This document shows positions 1 through 5,989 of a stretch of 8,815 bases of DNA, piece by piece. Within the stretch, counting starts at the first letter, position 1. Each line of letters starts with the position of its first letter. Source of the stretch: Bacteroidetes/Chlorobi group bacterium ChocPot_Mid (GTDB taxonomy: Bacteria > Bacteroidota > Ignavibacteria > Kapaibacteriales > UBA2268); NCBI GenBank assembly GCA_003731675.1, contig RCNQ01000339.1, positions 1-8,815 on the forward strand, written 5' to 3'. The notes beneath the pieces were generated by a model. That model saw only the letters and a program-made list of their open reading frames with translations, was not told where the DNA came from and ran no database searches. Made by a program: the position numbers and the translations under genes.

Positions 1-125
1 AATGGTTATTTTCTGATGCGATTTATTATGCAATGCTCATAATAACAATAATCTCTGTATGGACGGGTTTAGAATATTTATTTTCAAAAGAAGCTGAAAA
101 AACAGTCTCAGGAGAAAAACTGTAA
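1..125 (+). CDS. C-terminal end of a probable CDP-alcohol phosphatidyltransferase (PgsA-like), partial
   Basis: Reading in the frame that starts at base 3 gives 40 codons, open from the window edge to a TAA at 123-125. The visible tail is a hydrophobic helix (residues such as AMLIITIISVWTGLEYLF) followed by a short charged end. A final transmembrane helix ending in a T/S-G-x-x-Y-type motif is typical of phosphatidylglycerophosphate synthases, inner-membrane enzymes that join CDP-diacylglycerol and glycerol-3-phosphate. The catalytic CDP-alcohol motif lies outside the window, so the family call rests only on this tail. Any other polytopic membrane protein is possible. The gene is followed by a 265-nt non-coding stretch, so it probably ends its transcription unit here. 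Confidence 0.5.
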   Translation, partial: WLFSDAIYYAMLIITIISVWTGLEYLFSKEAEKTVSGEKL

Positions 126-131
126 GATGTG

Positions 132-226
132 TCGGAAGCCCGATGAACAGTGATGTTCTTGATGTTCTTTGAAAAGTGAAATTAAAGTTATATAAAGTAA
201 AATTCTTCGGAAACCCTGATGAATAG
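132..226 (+). repeat. Two diverged copies of a hairpin-forming motif upstream of HU
   Basis: The motif TCGGAAgCCC-GATGAACAG at 132-150 recurs as TCGGAAaCCCTGATGAATAG at 207-226, 75 nt downstream. In both copies the opening TCGG can pair with the later CCGA (140-143) or CTGA (216-219, through a G-U wobble), so the fold is kept although a base has changed. Copy 1 is followed by a second perfect hairpin, GAACA (145-149), loop GTGA of GNRA type, TGTTC (154-158). It also has an exact tandem repeat of TGATGTTCT at 151-159 and 160-168. Copy 2 can alternatively pair CCCT (214-217) with AGGG (225-228). I do not recognise this as a named RNA family. It may be a small RNA, a leader element or a remnant repeat. 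Confidence 0.4.
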
Positions 227-298
227 GGGAAAAGTTGTAATATTTACATAAATATATAAAAAAAACTACTAAAAATCAGCATTTATAAAAAATAACTC

Positions 299-329
299 TT
301 GCAAAGCTTGATTAAAAGCCATAGTTTTG
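299..329 (+). promoter_or_regulatory. Bacteroidota-type promoter for the HU gene
   Basis: A TTG at 299-301 is followed after 20 nt by TAGTTTTG at 322-329, an exact match to TAnnTTTG. This is the arrangement known for the primary sigma factor of Bacteroidota (-33 TTTG / -7 TAnnTTTG). Transcription would start near 336, giving a leader of about 55 nt before the HU start codon. If so, the hairpin repeats at 132-226 lie upstream of this promoter and not in its transcript. Confidence 0.55.
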
Positions 330-376
330 CAGTGTAGTTAAGTTTTTTCTTCCAATTAATTTTTTTACTACAAATA

Positions 377-384
377 AAAGGGGG
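377..384 (+). promoter_or_regulatory. Strong ribosome binding site of the HU gene
   Basis: The purine run AAAGGGGG ends 6 nt before the ATG at 391. It fixes the HU start and stands out in a window where most genes have no recognisable Shine-Dalgarno sequence, which fits a highly expressed nucleoid protein. Confidence 0.6.
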
Positions 385-390
385 TTTATA

Positions 391-690
391 ATGGGCTTAA
401 ACAAAGCACAATTGATTGCAGAAGTTGCAAAAGACACTGGTATGACCAAAGTCGATGCAGAAAAAGCAGTAAAATGCACTATTGACACCATTTCAAAATC
501 ATTGAAAAAAGGTGGAAGTGTAACATTAATCGGTTTCGGTACTTTCTCTGTATATAACAGAAAAGCAAGAAAAGGTAAAAATCCAAGAACCGGTGAAGTA
601 TTGAAGATTGCCGCAAAGAAAGTTCCTAAATTCAAAGCAGGCAAAGCTCTTGTAGATGCTGTTAACAACAAAAAAGCAGCAAAGAAGTAA
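391..690 (+). CDS. HU/IHF-family DNA-binding protein
   Basis: This 99-residue protein belongs to the HU/IHF family of small, basic, dimeric nucleoid proteins that bend and compact DNA. The N-terminal helices (about 3-40, MGLNKAQLIAEVAKDTGMTK) form the dimer body. The GFGTF motif at 48-52 and the DNA-gripping arm with KNPRTGE at 63-69 follow; Pro65 is the residue that intercalates into the minor groove in this family. The C-terminal VPKFKAGKAL (78-87) is the classic family signature. The length is normal (about 90-100 residues), plus a short Lys/Ala tail (NNKKAAKK). The ATG at 391 is supported by a strong RBS. A Bacteroidota-type promoter lies upstream and an intrinsic terminator follows, so it is probably monocistronic. 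HU is favoured over an IHF subunit, but sequence alone does not settle this. Confidence 0.95.
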   Translation: MGLNKAQLIAEVAKDTGMTKVDAEKAVKCTIDTISKSLKKGGSVTLIGFGTFSVYNRKARKGKNPRTGEVLKIAAKKVPKFKAGKALVDAVNNKKAAKK

Positions 691-705
691 TCAGCAAATT
701 TTGCA

Positions 706-751
706 CAAATTAAAAAAGCCATTCTTTTTGAATGGCTTTTTTTTTAATTTG
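706..751 (+). terminator. Rho-independent terminator after the HU gene
   Basis: The core stem is AAAAAAGCCATTC (712-724), loop TTTTT (725-729), GAATGGCTTTTTT (730-742), a perfect 13-bp hairpin running into nine consecutive T's (737-745). Flanking CAAATT and AATTTG can extend the stem. It sits 15 nt after the HU stop codon and is the strongest terminator in the window. It separates HU from pyrB, although the pyrB start lies only about 40 nt beyond it. Confidence 0.85.
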
Positions 752-789
752 CAATTATTAATATGTTGTATTTCAGGAATTTGATTTTT

Positions 790-1728
790 ATGAATGATAA
801 ATTGACACACCCATATTTGCTACAAGTCTCCGATTTGTCTTATGACGATATTTATAAGATTTTTAACAGAGCAAAATATTTCATTGATAATTACAAGGCA
901 GGAACAAAATTTGATGATCTGAAAGGTATATCTGTTGCCCTTGCCTTTTTTGAAAATTCTACAAGGACAAAATTGTCTTTTGACCTGGCGGCAAAAAGAT
1001 TATCAGCTGAAATAATCAATTTTCAGACTTCAACAAGCAGTTTGTCAAAGGGTGAGTCGCTCATTGATACTTTAAGAACTATTGAAGCCATGGGTGTTGA
1101 TATTTATGTTGTAAGGCATAATTGCTCAGGTGCGGCACAATTCCTTCAGGAAAATACAAATGGAATTATAATAAATGCTGGTGATGGCAAGCACGAACAT
1201 CCTACTCAGGCACTTTTGGATACTTTTACTTTGTACAGACATTTTGGAAAACTTGAGGGATTGAGGGTGTGTATCATCGGAGATATTCTGCATAGCAGAG
1301 TTGCCCGTTCCGATATTGCAATGCTGAAGATTTTGGGAGCTGAGGTAGGTCTTTGTAGTCCAGGGACATTAATTCCAAGGGCGAAAGATATATGGGATGT
1401 TACACTTTTCGATACTATTGAAGAAGGTGTGGCTTGGGCAGATACAATAATTTTATTGAGATTACAAAGAGAGAGAATGGAATCAGGAATTTTGCCATCA
1501 ATCAGAGAATATACAAAATACTATGGCGTTACACTCCAACTTTTCAGTAAAAAGCCAGGATTAGTTCTGATGCATCCGGGACCGGTTAACTATGGTGTAG
1601 AACTTGATTATGAATTAAGCTCATATCCAAACGTTTTAATTCAAACTCAGGTTACTCATGGTGTGTTTATCAGAATGGCTTTGCTTTCATTATTGGGGCA
1701 ATATGTGAAGCAGAGCAGTAAAAGCTGA
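790..1728 (+). CDS. pyrB: Aspartate carbamoyltransferase catalytic chain
   Basis: The enzyme joins carbamoyl phosphate and L-aspartate to give N-carbamoyl-aspartate, the committed step of pyrimidine synthesis, in the cytoplasm. From the ATG at 790 it has 312 residues, normal for the chain. Visible motifs are the carbamoyl-phosphate site FFENSTRT (53-60), SKGES (86-90) from the loop that reaches the neighbouring subunit, HPTQA (137-141), GDILHSRVARS (164-174), RLQRER (224-229) and HPGPVNYGVE (262-271). In the last motif Tyr replaces the Arg often seen (NRGVE). An in-frame ATG at 763 would add nine residues (MLYFRNLIF), but it has no RBS and sits close to the terminator. The 790 start has AGGAA about 10 nt upstream and gives the usual short N-terminus before LLQVSDLS. 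No pyrI regulatory chain is adjacent, so it may act as a catalytic trimer alone or with partners elsewhere. Confidence 0.93.
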   Translation: MNDKLTHPYLLQVSDLSYDDIYKIFNRAKYFIDNYKAGTKFDDLKGISVALAFFENSTRTKLSFDLAAKRLSAEIINFQTSTSSLSKGESLIDTLRTIEAMGVDIYVVRHNCSGAAQFLQENTNGIIINAGDGKHEHPTQALLDTFTLYRHFGKLEGLRVCIIGDILHSRVARSDIAMLKILGAEVGLCSPGTLIPRAKDIWDVTLFDTIEEGVAWADTIILLRLQRERMESGILPSIREYTKYYGVTLQLFSKKPGLVLMHPGPVNYGVELDYELSSYPNVLIQTQVTHGVFIRMALLSLLGQYVKQSSKS

Positions 1729-1807
1729 AATGCTAAGTTTGATGTGATACCATGAAAGATATTTTTAATATCAGGAAAAATTGAGTAAAATTTAATTTGA
1801 TACATAA

Positions 1808-2674
1808 ATGGAAAATAAGCTGTGGACTATTGTTGATGTCCTTAAATGGACAACTGATTATTTTTCTGAAAAAGGAATAGAATCTCCACGACTAAACATT
1901 GAATTAATTTTGTGTTCTGTCTTGAATATTACCCGAATTGACATTTACAAGCAATTTGACAAACCTCTATCTGAGCTTGAATTGAAAAATATTCGGAACA
2001 TGATTTTGAAAAGGGTTTCTGGTGAACCATTGCAATATATTTTAGGTAAAACTACTTTTCTCGATATTGAAATAATGGTTAACGATACTGTAATGATTCC
2101 CAGACCTGAAACTGAGCTTTTAGTAAAACAGGTTTTGGACGATTATCCAAATAAATACAAAAAATACAGGATTTTAGATATAGGAACCGGTTCAGGTTGC
2201 ATTGCTTTGTATTTGGCAAAGAAGTTTCCACAATCGGAGGTATTGGCAATAGACAACTCTTATTTTGCTTTACTGACAGCAAAGAATAATGGGACAAACC
2301 TGGCAATCAGGAATGTAAGTTTTAATCAATGCGACATTTTGAATGAATTACCGACTAACCAAAAATTTGATATTGTCGTTTCAAATCCGCCGTATATTCC
2401 ATCAGAAGATTACGAAGAATTAGCAGATGAAGTCAAAAATCATGAGCCAAAAGATGCCTTGACAGATGGTAAAGATGGCTTAACTTTCTACAACAGATTT
2501 AAAGATATACTTCCTTATCTGCTGAATGATGATGGAAAATTTTATTTCGAAATTGGTTATAATCAGAAGAATAAATTAATAGAATTATTCAAGGAAAGTA
2601 CTTTTGAAATTGAATTCTTCGAAGATTTTAGTGGCATTACAAGAATATTAAGGGGTAAAGAAATATTATATTAG
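1808..2674 (+). CDS. prmC: Peptide chain release factor N5-glutamine methyltransferase (PrmC/HemK)
   Basis: This enzyme methylates the Gln of the GGQ motif in release factors RF1 and RF2, using S-adenosylmethionine, and so speeds translation termination. The 288-residue length is typical. An N-terminal helical domain (about 1-80) ends in GEPLQYILG (72-80). PRPETE (98-103), a PrmC signature, leads into the Rossmann-like methyltransferase domain. The SAM-binding loop is DIGTGSG (124-130) and the glutamine-binding NPPYIP is at 193-198. The family block around NHEPKDAL and DGL (211-225) follows. It begins 79 nt after pyrB; usually prmC lies near prfA, which is not seen here. No clear RBS precedes the ATG (context TACATAAATG). 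Confidence 0.93.
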   Translation: MENKLWTIVDVLKWTTDYFSEKGIESPRLNIELILCSVLNITRIDIYKQFDKPLSELELKNIRNMILKRVSGEPLQYILGKTTFLDIEIMVNDTVMIPRPETELLVKQVLDDYPNKYKKYRILDIGTGSGCIALYLAKKFPQSEVLAIDNSYFALLTAKNNGTNLAIRNVSFNQCDILNELPTNQKFDIVVSNPPYIPSEDYEELADEVKNHEPKDALTDGKDGLTFYNRFKDILPYLLNDDGKFYFEIGYNQKNKLIELFKESTFEIEFFEDFSGITRILRGKEILY

Positions 2675-2684
2675 ATTAGTAGTG

Positions 2685-2724
2685 ATTAATAAAAAAATAT
2701 TAAATTAGTGTTTTATTAATTTAA
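2685..2724 (+). repeat. Overlapping AT-only inverted repeats between prmC and the glycosyltransferase gene
   Basis: ATTAATAAAA at 2685-2694 and TTTTATTAAT at 2711-2720 are perfect 10-nt inverted arms around a 16-nt loop. A second pair, TTAAATTA (2700-2707) and TAATTTAA (2717-2724), shares the right arm, so only one hairpin can form at a time. They lie just after the prmC stop and could act as a weak terminator or RNA-stability element. Such pairings also arise by chance in very AT-rich spacers. Confidence 0.3.
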
Positions 2725-2765
2725 CAAGTAAGTTAATCCTTAATGAATTTAAAAAGTAAAATAAT

Positions 2766-4022
2766 ATGGAAGCAAAAAAGGTTCTTGTGATATCATACTA
2801 TTATCCACCAATGGGTTTGAGCGGAGTTCAAAGGACTTTGAAGTTTGTCAAATATCTTCCGAAATACAACTGGGAACCTATTGTGCTGACTGGTTCTCCC
2901 GAAACTTTTTATGCATACGATGAAACACTGACTGATGAAGAAGGATTATCAGATATCAAAGTCTATCGTACAGACTCGAAAAAATCGAAAAAGAAAAAAA
3001 TCAAAAAGTTCCCGTCATGGTTTATTCAAAAACTCGGCAGGGCTGTACTGCAGACAATATATCAGCCGGACAGTAAGAAACCCTGGTTGAAAAAAGCTAT
3101 TAAAAAAGGTGAGCAGATTATATCCGAAAATAAAATAGATGTGATATTTGCAACTGCTCCCCCGTTTACTGATTTTCTGGTTGCATTAGCTTTGTCTGAC
3201 AAATTCGATATTCCATTTGTGATTGATTACAGAGATGTCTGGATAGATAATCCGTTCCATTTTTTTGCTACTCCTTTTCATAAAATTTATAGCAACAATT
3301 TAGAACGAAAAATTTTATATAGGACTGAAAAGGCAATCGTTACAACCCGATTTATTAAAGAGCTTCTTCTGAAAAGGCACCGCTTTATATCTCACAAGGA
3401 TATTGAGATTATTCATCAGGGCTTCGACCCAGATGATTTCAATATAGAAGTCCCCAAAAAAGATAAAAATAAATTTATTATAACACATTCAGGAGTTTTT
3501 CAGGATAACCGCACACCTAAGTATTTTTTAAAAGCAGTCAGCGAGTTTTTCAAAAATGAACCTGATGCAAAAAAAGTTACCGAGCTAAGATTCATTGGAG
3601 TTATGCGTAAAAAACATCTTAGGTATATTAAAAGGTACAAGCTCAAAGAAAATACTGTTACTACAGGTTATATTACGCATAAGGAATCCATAAAACAGTT
3701 GCTCGAATCTGATGTTCTTTGGTTAATGCTGAATGATAATGTTCGCTCTCCTGGGAAATTATATGAATATTTTGCCGCAAAAAAGCCAATATTAGCTTGT
3801 CTAAAAGATGGAATCATGAAGAAACAGGTTCAGGACAGCGAGATTGGATTTATTACCGAACCAAAGGATGTAAAAGCTATTGCAAATGAAATATCTAAAT
3901 TATATAAACTATGGAAAACTAATTCTTTACCTATTCCTAGTGAAGAATTTGTAAATCAATTTGACAGAGTAAAATTAACAGCGAATTTAGCCAGAGTATT
4001 GGAAATGGCTTTGGAAGTATAA
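2766..4022 (+). CDS. Glycosyltransferase, GT-B fold, GT4-like
   Basis: This 418-residue cytoplasmic or membrane-associated enzyme probably transfers a sugar from a nucleotide-sugar donor during synthesis of a surface polysaccharide, lipid glycan or O-antigen-like glycan. The N-terminal acceptor domain starts VLVISYYYPPMGLSGVQR (6-23), where the Gly-rich loop after strand 1 is typical of the GT4 family. DYRDVW at 154-159 is a further conserved patch. The C-terminal donor domain carries IHQGFDPDDF (216-225), HSGVF (241-245) and PGKLYEYFAAKKPILA (329-344), which corresponds to the donor-binding E-x7-E region but keeps only the first Glu clearly. A strongly basic patch (residues 72-81, mostly Lys) may help contact with membrane phospholipid. 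There is no signal peptide or membrane helix. The donor and acceptor cannot be told from sequence, and no other glycan genes are adjacent. Confidence 0.85.
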   Translation: MEAKKVLVISYYYPPMGLSGVQRTLKFVKYLPKYNWEPIVLTGSPETFYAYDETLTDEEGLSDIKVYRTDSKKSKKKKIKKFPSWFIQKLGRAVLQTIYQPDSKKPWLKKAIKKGEQIISENKIDVIFATAPPFTDFLVALALSDKFDIPFVIDYRDVWIDNPFHFFATPFHKIYSNNLERKILYRTEKAIVTTRFIKELLLKRHRFISHKDIEIIHQGFDPDDFNIEVPKKDKNKFIITHSGVFQDNRTPKYFLKAVSEFFKNEPDAKKVTELRFIGVMRKKHLRYIKRYKLKENTVTTGYITHKESIKQLLESDVLWLMLNDNVRSPGKLYEYFAAKKPILACLKDGIMKKQVQDSEIGFITEPKDVKAIANEISKLYKLWKTNSLPIPSEEFVNQFDRVKLTANLARVLEMALEV

Positions 4023-4039
4023 GAATTTTTGAAAAGTTT

Positions 4040-4873
4040 ATGAACAATAAAACAGAAGAATTGCTTTTGAAAGTCGAAGAGACTGTAAGGTTTATAAGAA
4101 AGCATACTGATGCAGAACCGGAAGTTGGTATAATTCTTGGTACGGGACTGGGAAGATTAGCAGACGAAATTGATATTGAAACAGAATTGCATTACTCACA
4201 ACTTCCTAATTTTCCTGTCTCAACTGTCGAATCACATAAAGGGAGATTGCTGTTTGGCAAATTATCTGGTAAAAATGTTGTAGCTATGCAAGGCAGATTT
4301 CATTATTATGAAGGATACAACATGACGGAAATAACATTTCCAATCAGGGTAATGAAATTTTTAGGTATAAAAAATCTTTTAATATCCAATGCAAGCGGCT
4401 CAATGAATCCTTACATTCGAAAAGGACAAATAATGATAATTGAAGACCATATAAATTTAACAGGGAACAATCCGCTTATTGGTATTAACGATAGCAAGCT
4501 TGGTATTCGTTTTCCCGATATGAGTGAGCCATGGTCGAAGCGTCTCATAAAACTTGCCGAAAGAATAGCAATGGAAATTCAGTTGAAGGTTCATAAAGGA
4601 GTGTATGTTGCAGTTGCAGGTCCAAGTTTGGAAACAAGGGCTGAGTATAGATTTTTGAGGTTAATCGGTGCAGACGTCGTTGGTATGAGCACAGTCCCTG
4701 AAAATATTGTTGCGAGGCAAATGGGTATTGAAGTACTGGGATTATCTGTGATAACTGATGAATGTTATCCCGATGCTCTTGAACCTTGCAGTCTTGAAGA
4801 TATATTGGAAAATGCGGCATCAGCTGAACCATTTTTGACTAGATTGATGCTCGAAGTTTTGAAAAGTATTTAA
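4040..4873 (+). CDS. Purine nucleoside phosphorylase, trimeric (class I, PNP/MTAP-like) family
   Basis: The enzyme splits purine nucleosides with phosphate into free base and ribose-1-phosphate, in purine salvage. It has 277 residues, matching the homotrimeric PNP/MTAP family and not the shorter hexameric DeoD type. Visible motifs are GTGLG (34-38) and SHKG (65-68) for phosphate, GRFHYYEGY (85-93), NASGS (117-121), GPSLETRAE (194-202) containing the base-contacting Glu, GMSTVPE (215-221) and VITDE (237-241). Two details differ from mammalian PNP: NASGS replaces the usual N-A-[AS]-G-G, and Asp240 stands where human PNP has Asn243, which selects 6-oxopurines. Substrate range is therefore uncertain. 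The gene starts 17 nt after the glycosyltransferase stop, preceded by a weak GAAAAG (4031-4036), so the two are probably co-transcribed without an obvious functional link. Confidence 0.9.
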   Translation: MNNKTEELLLKVEETVRFIRKHTDAEPEVGIILGTGLGRLADEIDIETELHYSQLPNFPVSTVESHKGRLLFGKLSGKNVVAMQGRFHYYEGYNMTEITFPIRVMKFLGIKNLLISNASGSMNPYIRKGQIMIIEDHINLTGNNPLIGINDSKLGIRFPDMSEPWSKRLIKLAERIAMEIQLKVHKGVYVAVAGPSLETRAEYRFLRLIGADVVGMSTVPENIVARQMGIEVLGLSVITDECYPDALEPCSLEDILENAASAEPFLTRLMLEVLKSI

Positions 4874-4945
4874 CACTGAAATGTTCTGTAAATTGAACAT
4901 CATAAATAAATAGAATAAGATTTCAACTTTAACGTTTACAATAAA

Positions 4946-5986
4946 ATGATTATGATAAAGCTAAATAAAATATTATTCATGTTATTGTCAGGATTATTCC
5001 TGTTTTCTTGCAATGAAGAAAAGATTATTAACGATGTAGAAATCAATGAAAAATTTGCTATCGTTGTTGATTCTCTTAATCCTAAATTAATGTTGTATGA
5101 CACCAAAGATGGTATAGTAGCAAATGACAAGTATTTTGATGTTAATGGAGTAAATCTTGGGGCAGATGTATCTAAGATATCTGAATATGGTGGAATGTTG
5201 TTCTTGTTAATGCCGACAGCTTATAAAATTGAGGTAATAGATAAATTTACATTTAAAAAGTTAGCCACAATTGATTTTTCAGCCGATAAACTTGAGCCAA
5301 GTGATATATGTTTTGCCAATTCGACTGATGCTTATGTTTGTCATGGAAATGATACGACATTGAGTCTTGTTGATATTTATAATCTTCAGATAGCAAGGAA
5401 AATTAAGGTTGGAAGAAATCCCATTTCACTGGCTTGTGCTGGCAATCAGATTTACGTAGCGAATCTGGGTGATAATACTGTCTCGGTTGTAGATTCCCGT
5501 ACTCATAAGCAAGAAGCCGTGATTGCTGTCAATACTGCACCGTGTCTTGTTGCGGCAAGCAATGATAATGAAAAGATTTTGGTTGTTTCCATTGGTGATG
5601 GTAAAATCAATAAAGAGAAACAGAAAACAGCCGCAAAAGCAACATTTTTTAATATTAATAACAGAACTATCACATCAGATTTGGAGCTTGGAACCTTAAA
5701 AACAAAGGCGATTGACCAATACCCTGTTAATTTAATCCTGACTATAAATGACTGGGCTTATATTCAAACGACTACTCATCTTTTCCGACTCGATGCTAAG
5801 AGAGAATCAGGTATCAATACTCTTTCATCTGATAATAACAGTATGATTGTATATCACAAACTGAGAAATCAATTGTTAATTGTCAATAATATGAGGAACA
5901 AAGTGAAAATTGCCAATGCAGGCAATGCAGGAGAAATAAAATCATTTGATATAAATTCACAGATAAGAGCAATTCACCCACTTTAA
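4946..5986 (+). CDS. Lipoprotein with a YVTN/YncE-like beta-propeller
   Basis: This 346-residue protein begins with a signal peptide (hydrophobic stretch about 9-20) and a lipobox ending LFSC with Cys22, so it should be lipid-anchored outside the cytoplasmic membrane. The rest is made of repeating short beta units of propeller type. The clearest blade is at 155-200, with VGRNPISLACAGNQIYVANL and then GDNTVSVVDSRTHK, which resembles YVTN/YncE repeats. Weaker blades are seen near 46-60, 85-110, 118-150 and 260-345. No catalytic residues are evident; such propellers usually bind proteins or ligands. ATG codons at 4946 and 4952 both give a plausible signal peptide, and neither has an RBS. The downstream phosphatase gene begins 3 nt after the stop in the same frame, which suggests a shared function. 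I cannot assign a ligand. Confidence 0.75.
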   Translation: MIMIKLNKILFMLLSGLFLFSCNEEKIINDVEINEKFAIVVDSLNPKLMLYDTKDGIVANDKYFDVNGVNLGADVSKISEYGGMLFLLMPTAYKIEVIDKFTFKKLATIDFSADKLEPSDICFANSTDAYVCHGNDTTLSLVDIYNLQIARKIKVGRNPISLACAGNQIYVANLGDNTVSVVDSRTHKQEAVIAVNTAPCLVAASNDNEKILVVSIGDGKINKEKQKTAAKATFFNINNRTITSDLELGTLKTKAIDQYPVNLILTINDWAYIQTTTHLFRLDAKRESGINTLSSDNNSMIVYHKLRNQLLIVNNMRNKVKIANAGNAGEIKSFDINSQIRAIHPL

Positions 5987-5989
5987 CAT

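Noticed and set aside
209..232. Hammerhead ribozyme core (CTGATGA at 216-222 with GAAA at 229-232)
   Set aside because: Only six bases lie between CTGATGA and GAAA, too few for stem II, no stem III with a cleavage triplet was found, and copy 1 of the motif has CCGATGA, which breaks the core.
312..722. 136-codon minus-strand open frame opposite HU
   Set aside because: It lies over the clear HU gene and its terminator, has no recognisable family and is hydrophobic in the way expected from reading a Lys-rich gene backwards.
763..789. Upstream ATG start for pyrB adding MLYFRNLIF
   Set aside because: No RBS, very close to the HU terminator, and the extension is not like known ATCase N-termini; not fully excluded.
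1752..1784. Ten-codon mini-frame MKDIFNIRKN with an AT hairpin (GATATT/AATATC) between pyrB and prmC
   Set aside because: Too short, no RBS, and the hairpin is a weak A-T stem; chance is sufficient to explain it.
2079..2306. 75-codon minus-strand frame inside prmC
   Set aside because: Shadow of the well-supported prmC gene with no start context or recognisable domain.
4545..4832. 95-codon minus-strand frame inside the purine phosphorylase gene
   Set aside because: Shadow of a gene with intact family motifs throughout.
4881..4900. ATGTTC/GAACAT hairpin after the purine phosphorylase gene as a terminator
   Set aside because: Only six base pairs and no T-run follows, so intrinsic termination is not supported.
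4936..5130. 64-codon minus-strand frame over the start of the lipoprotein gene
   Set aside because: It overlaps the signal peptide coding region of the lipoprotein and has no support of its own.
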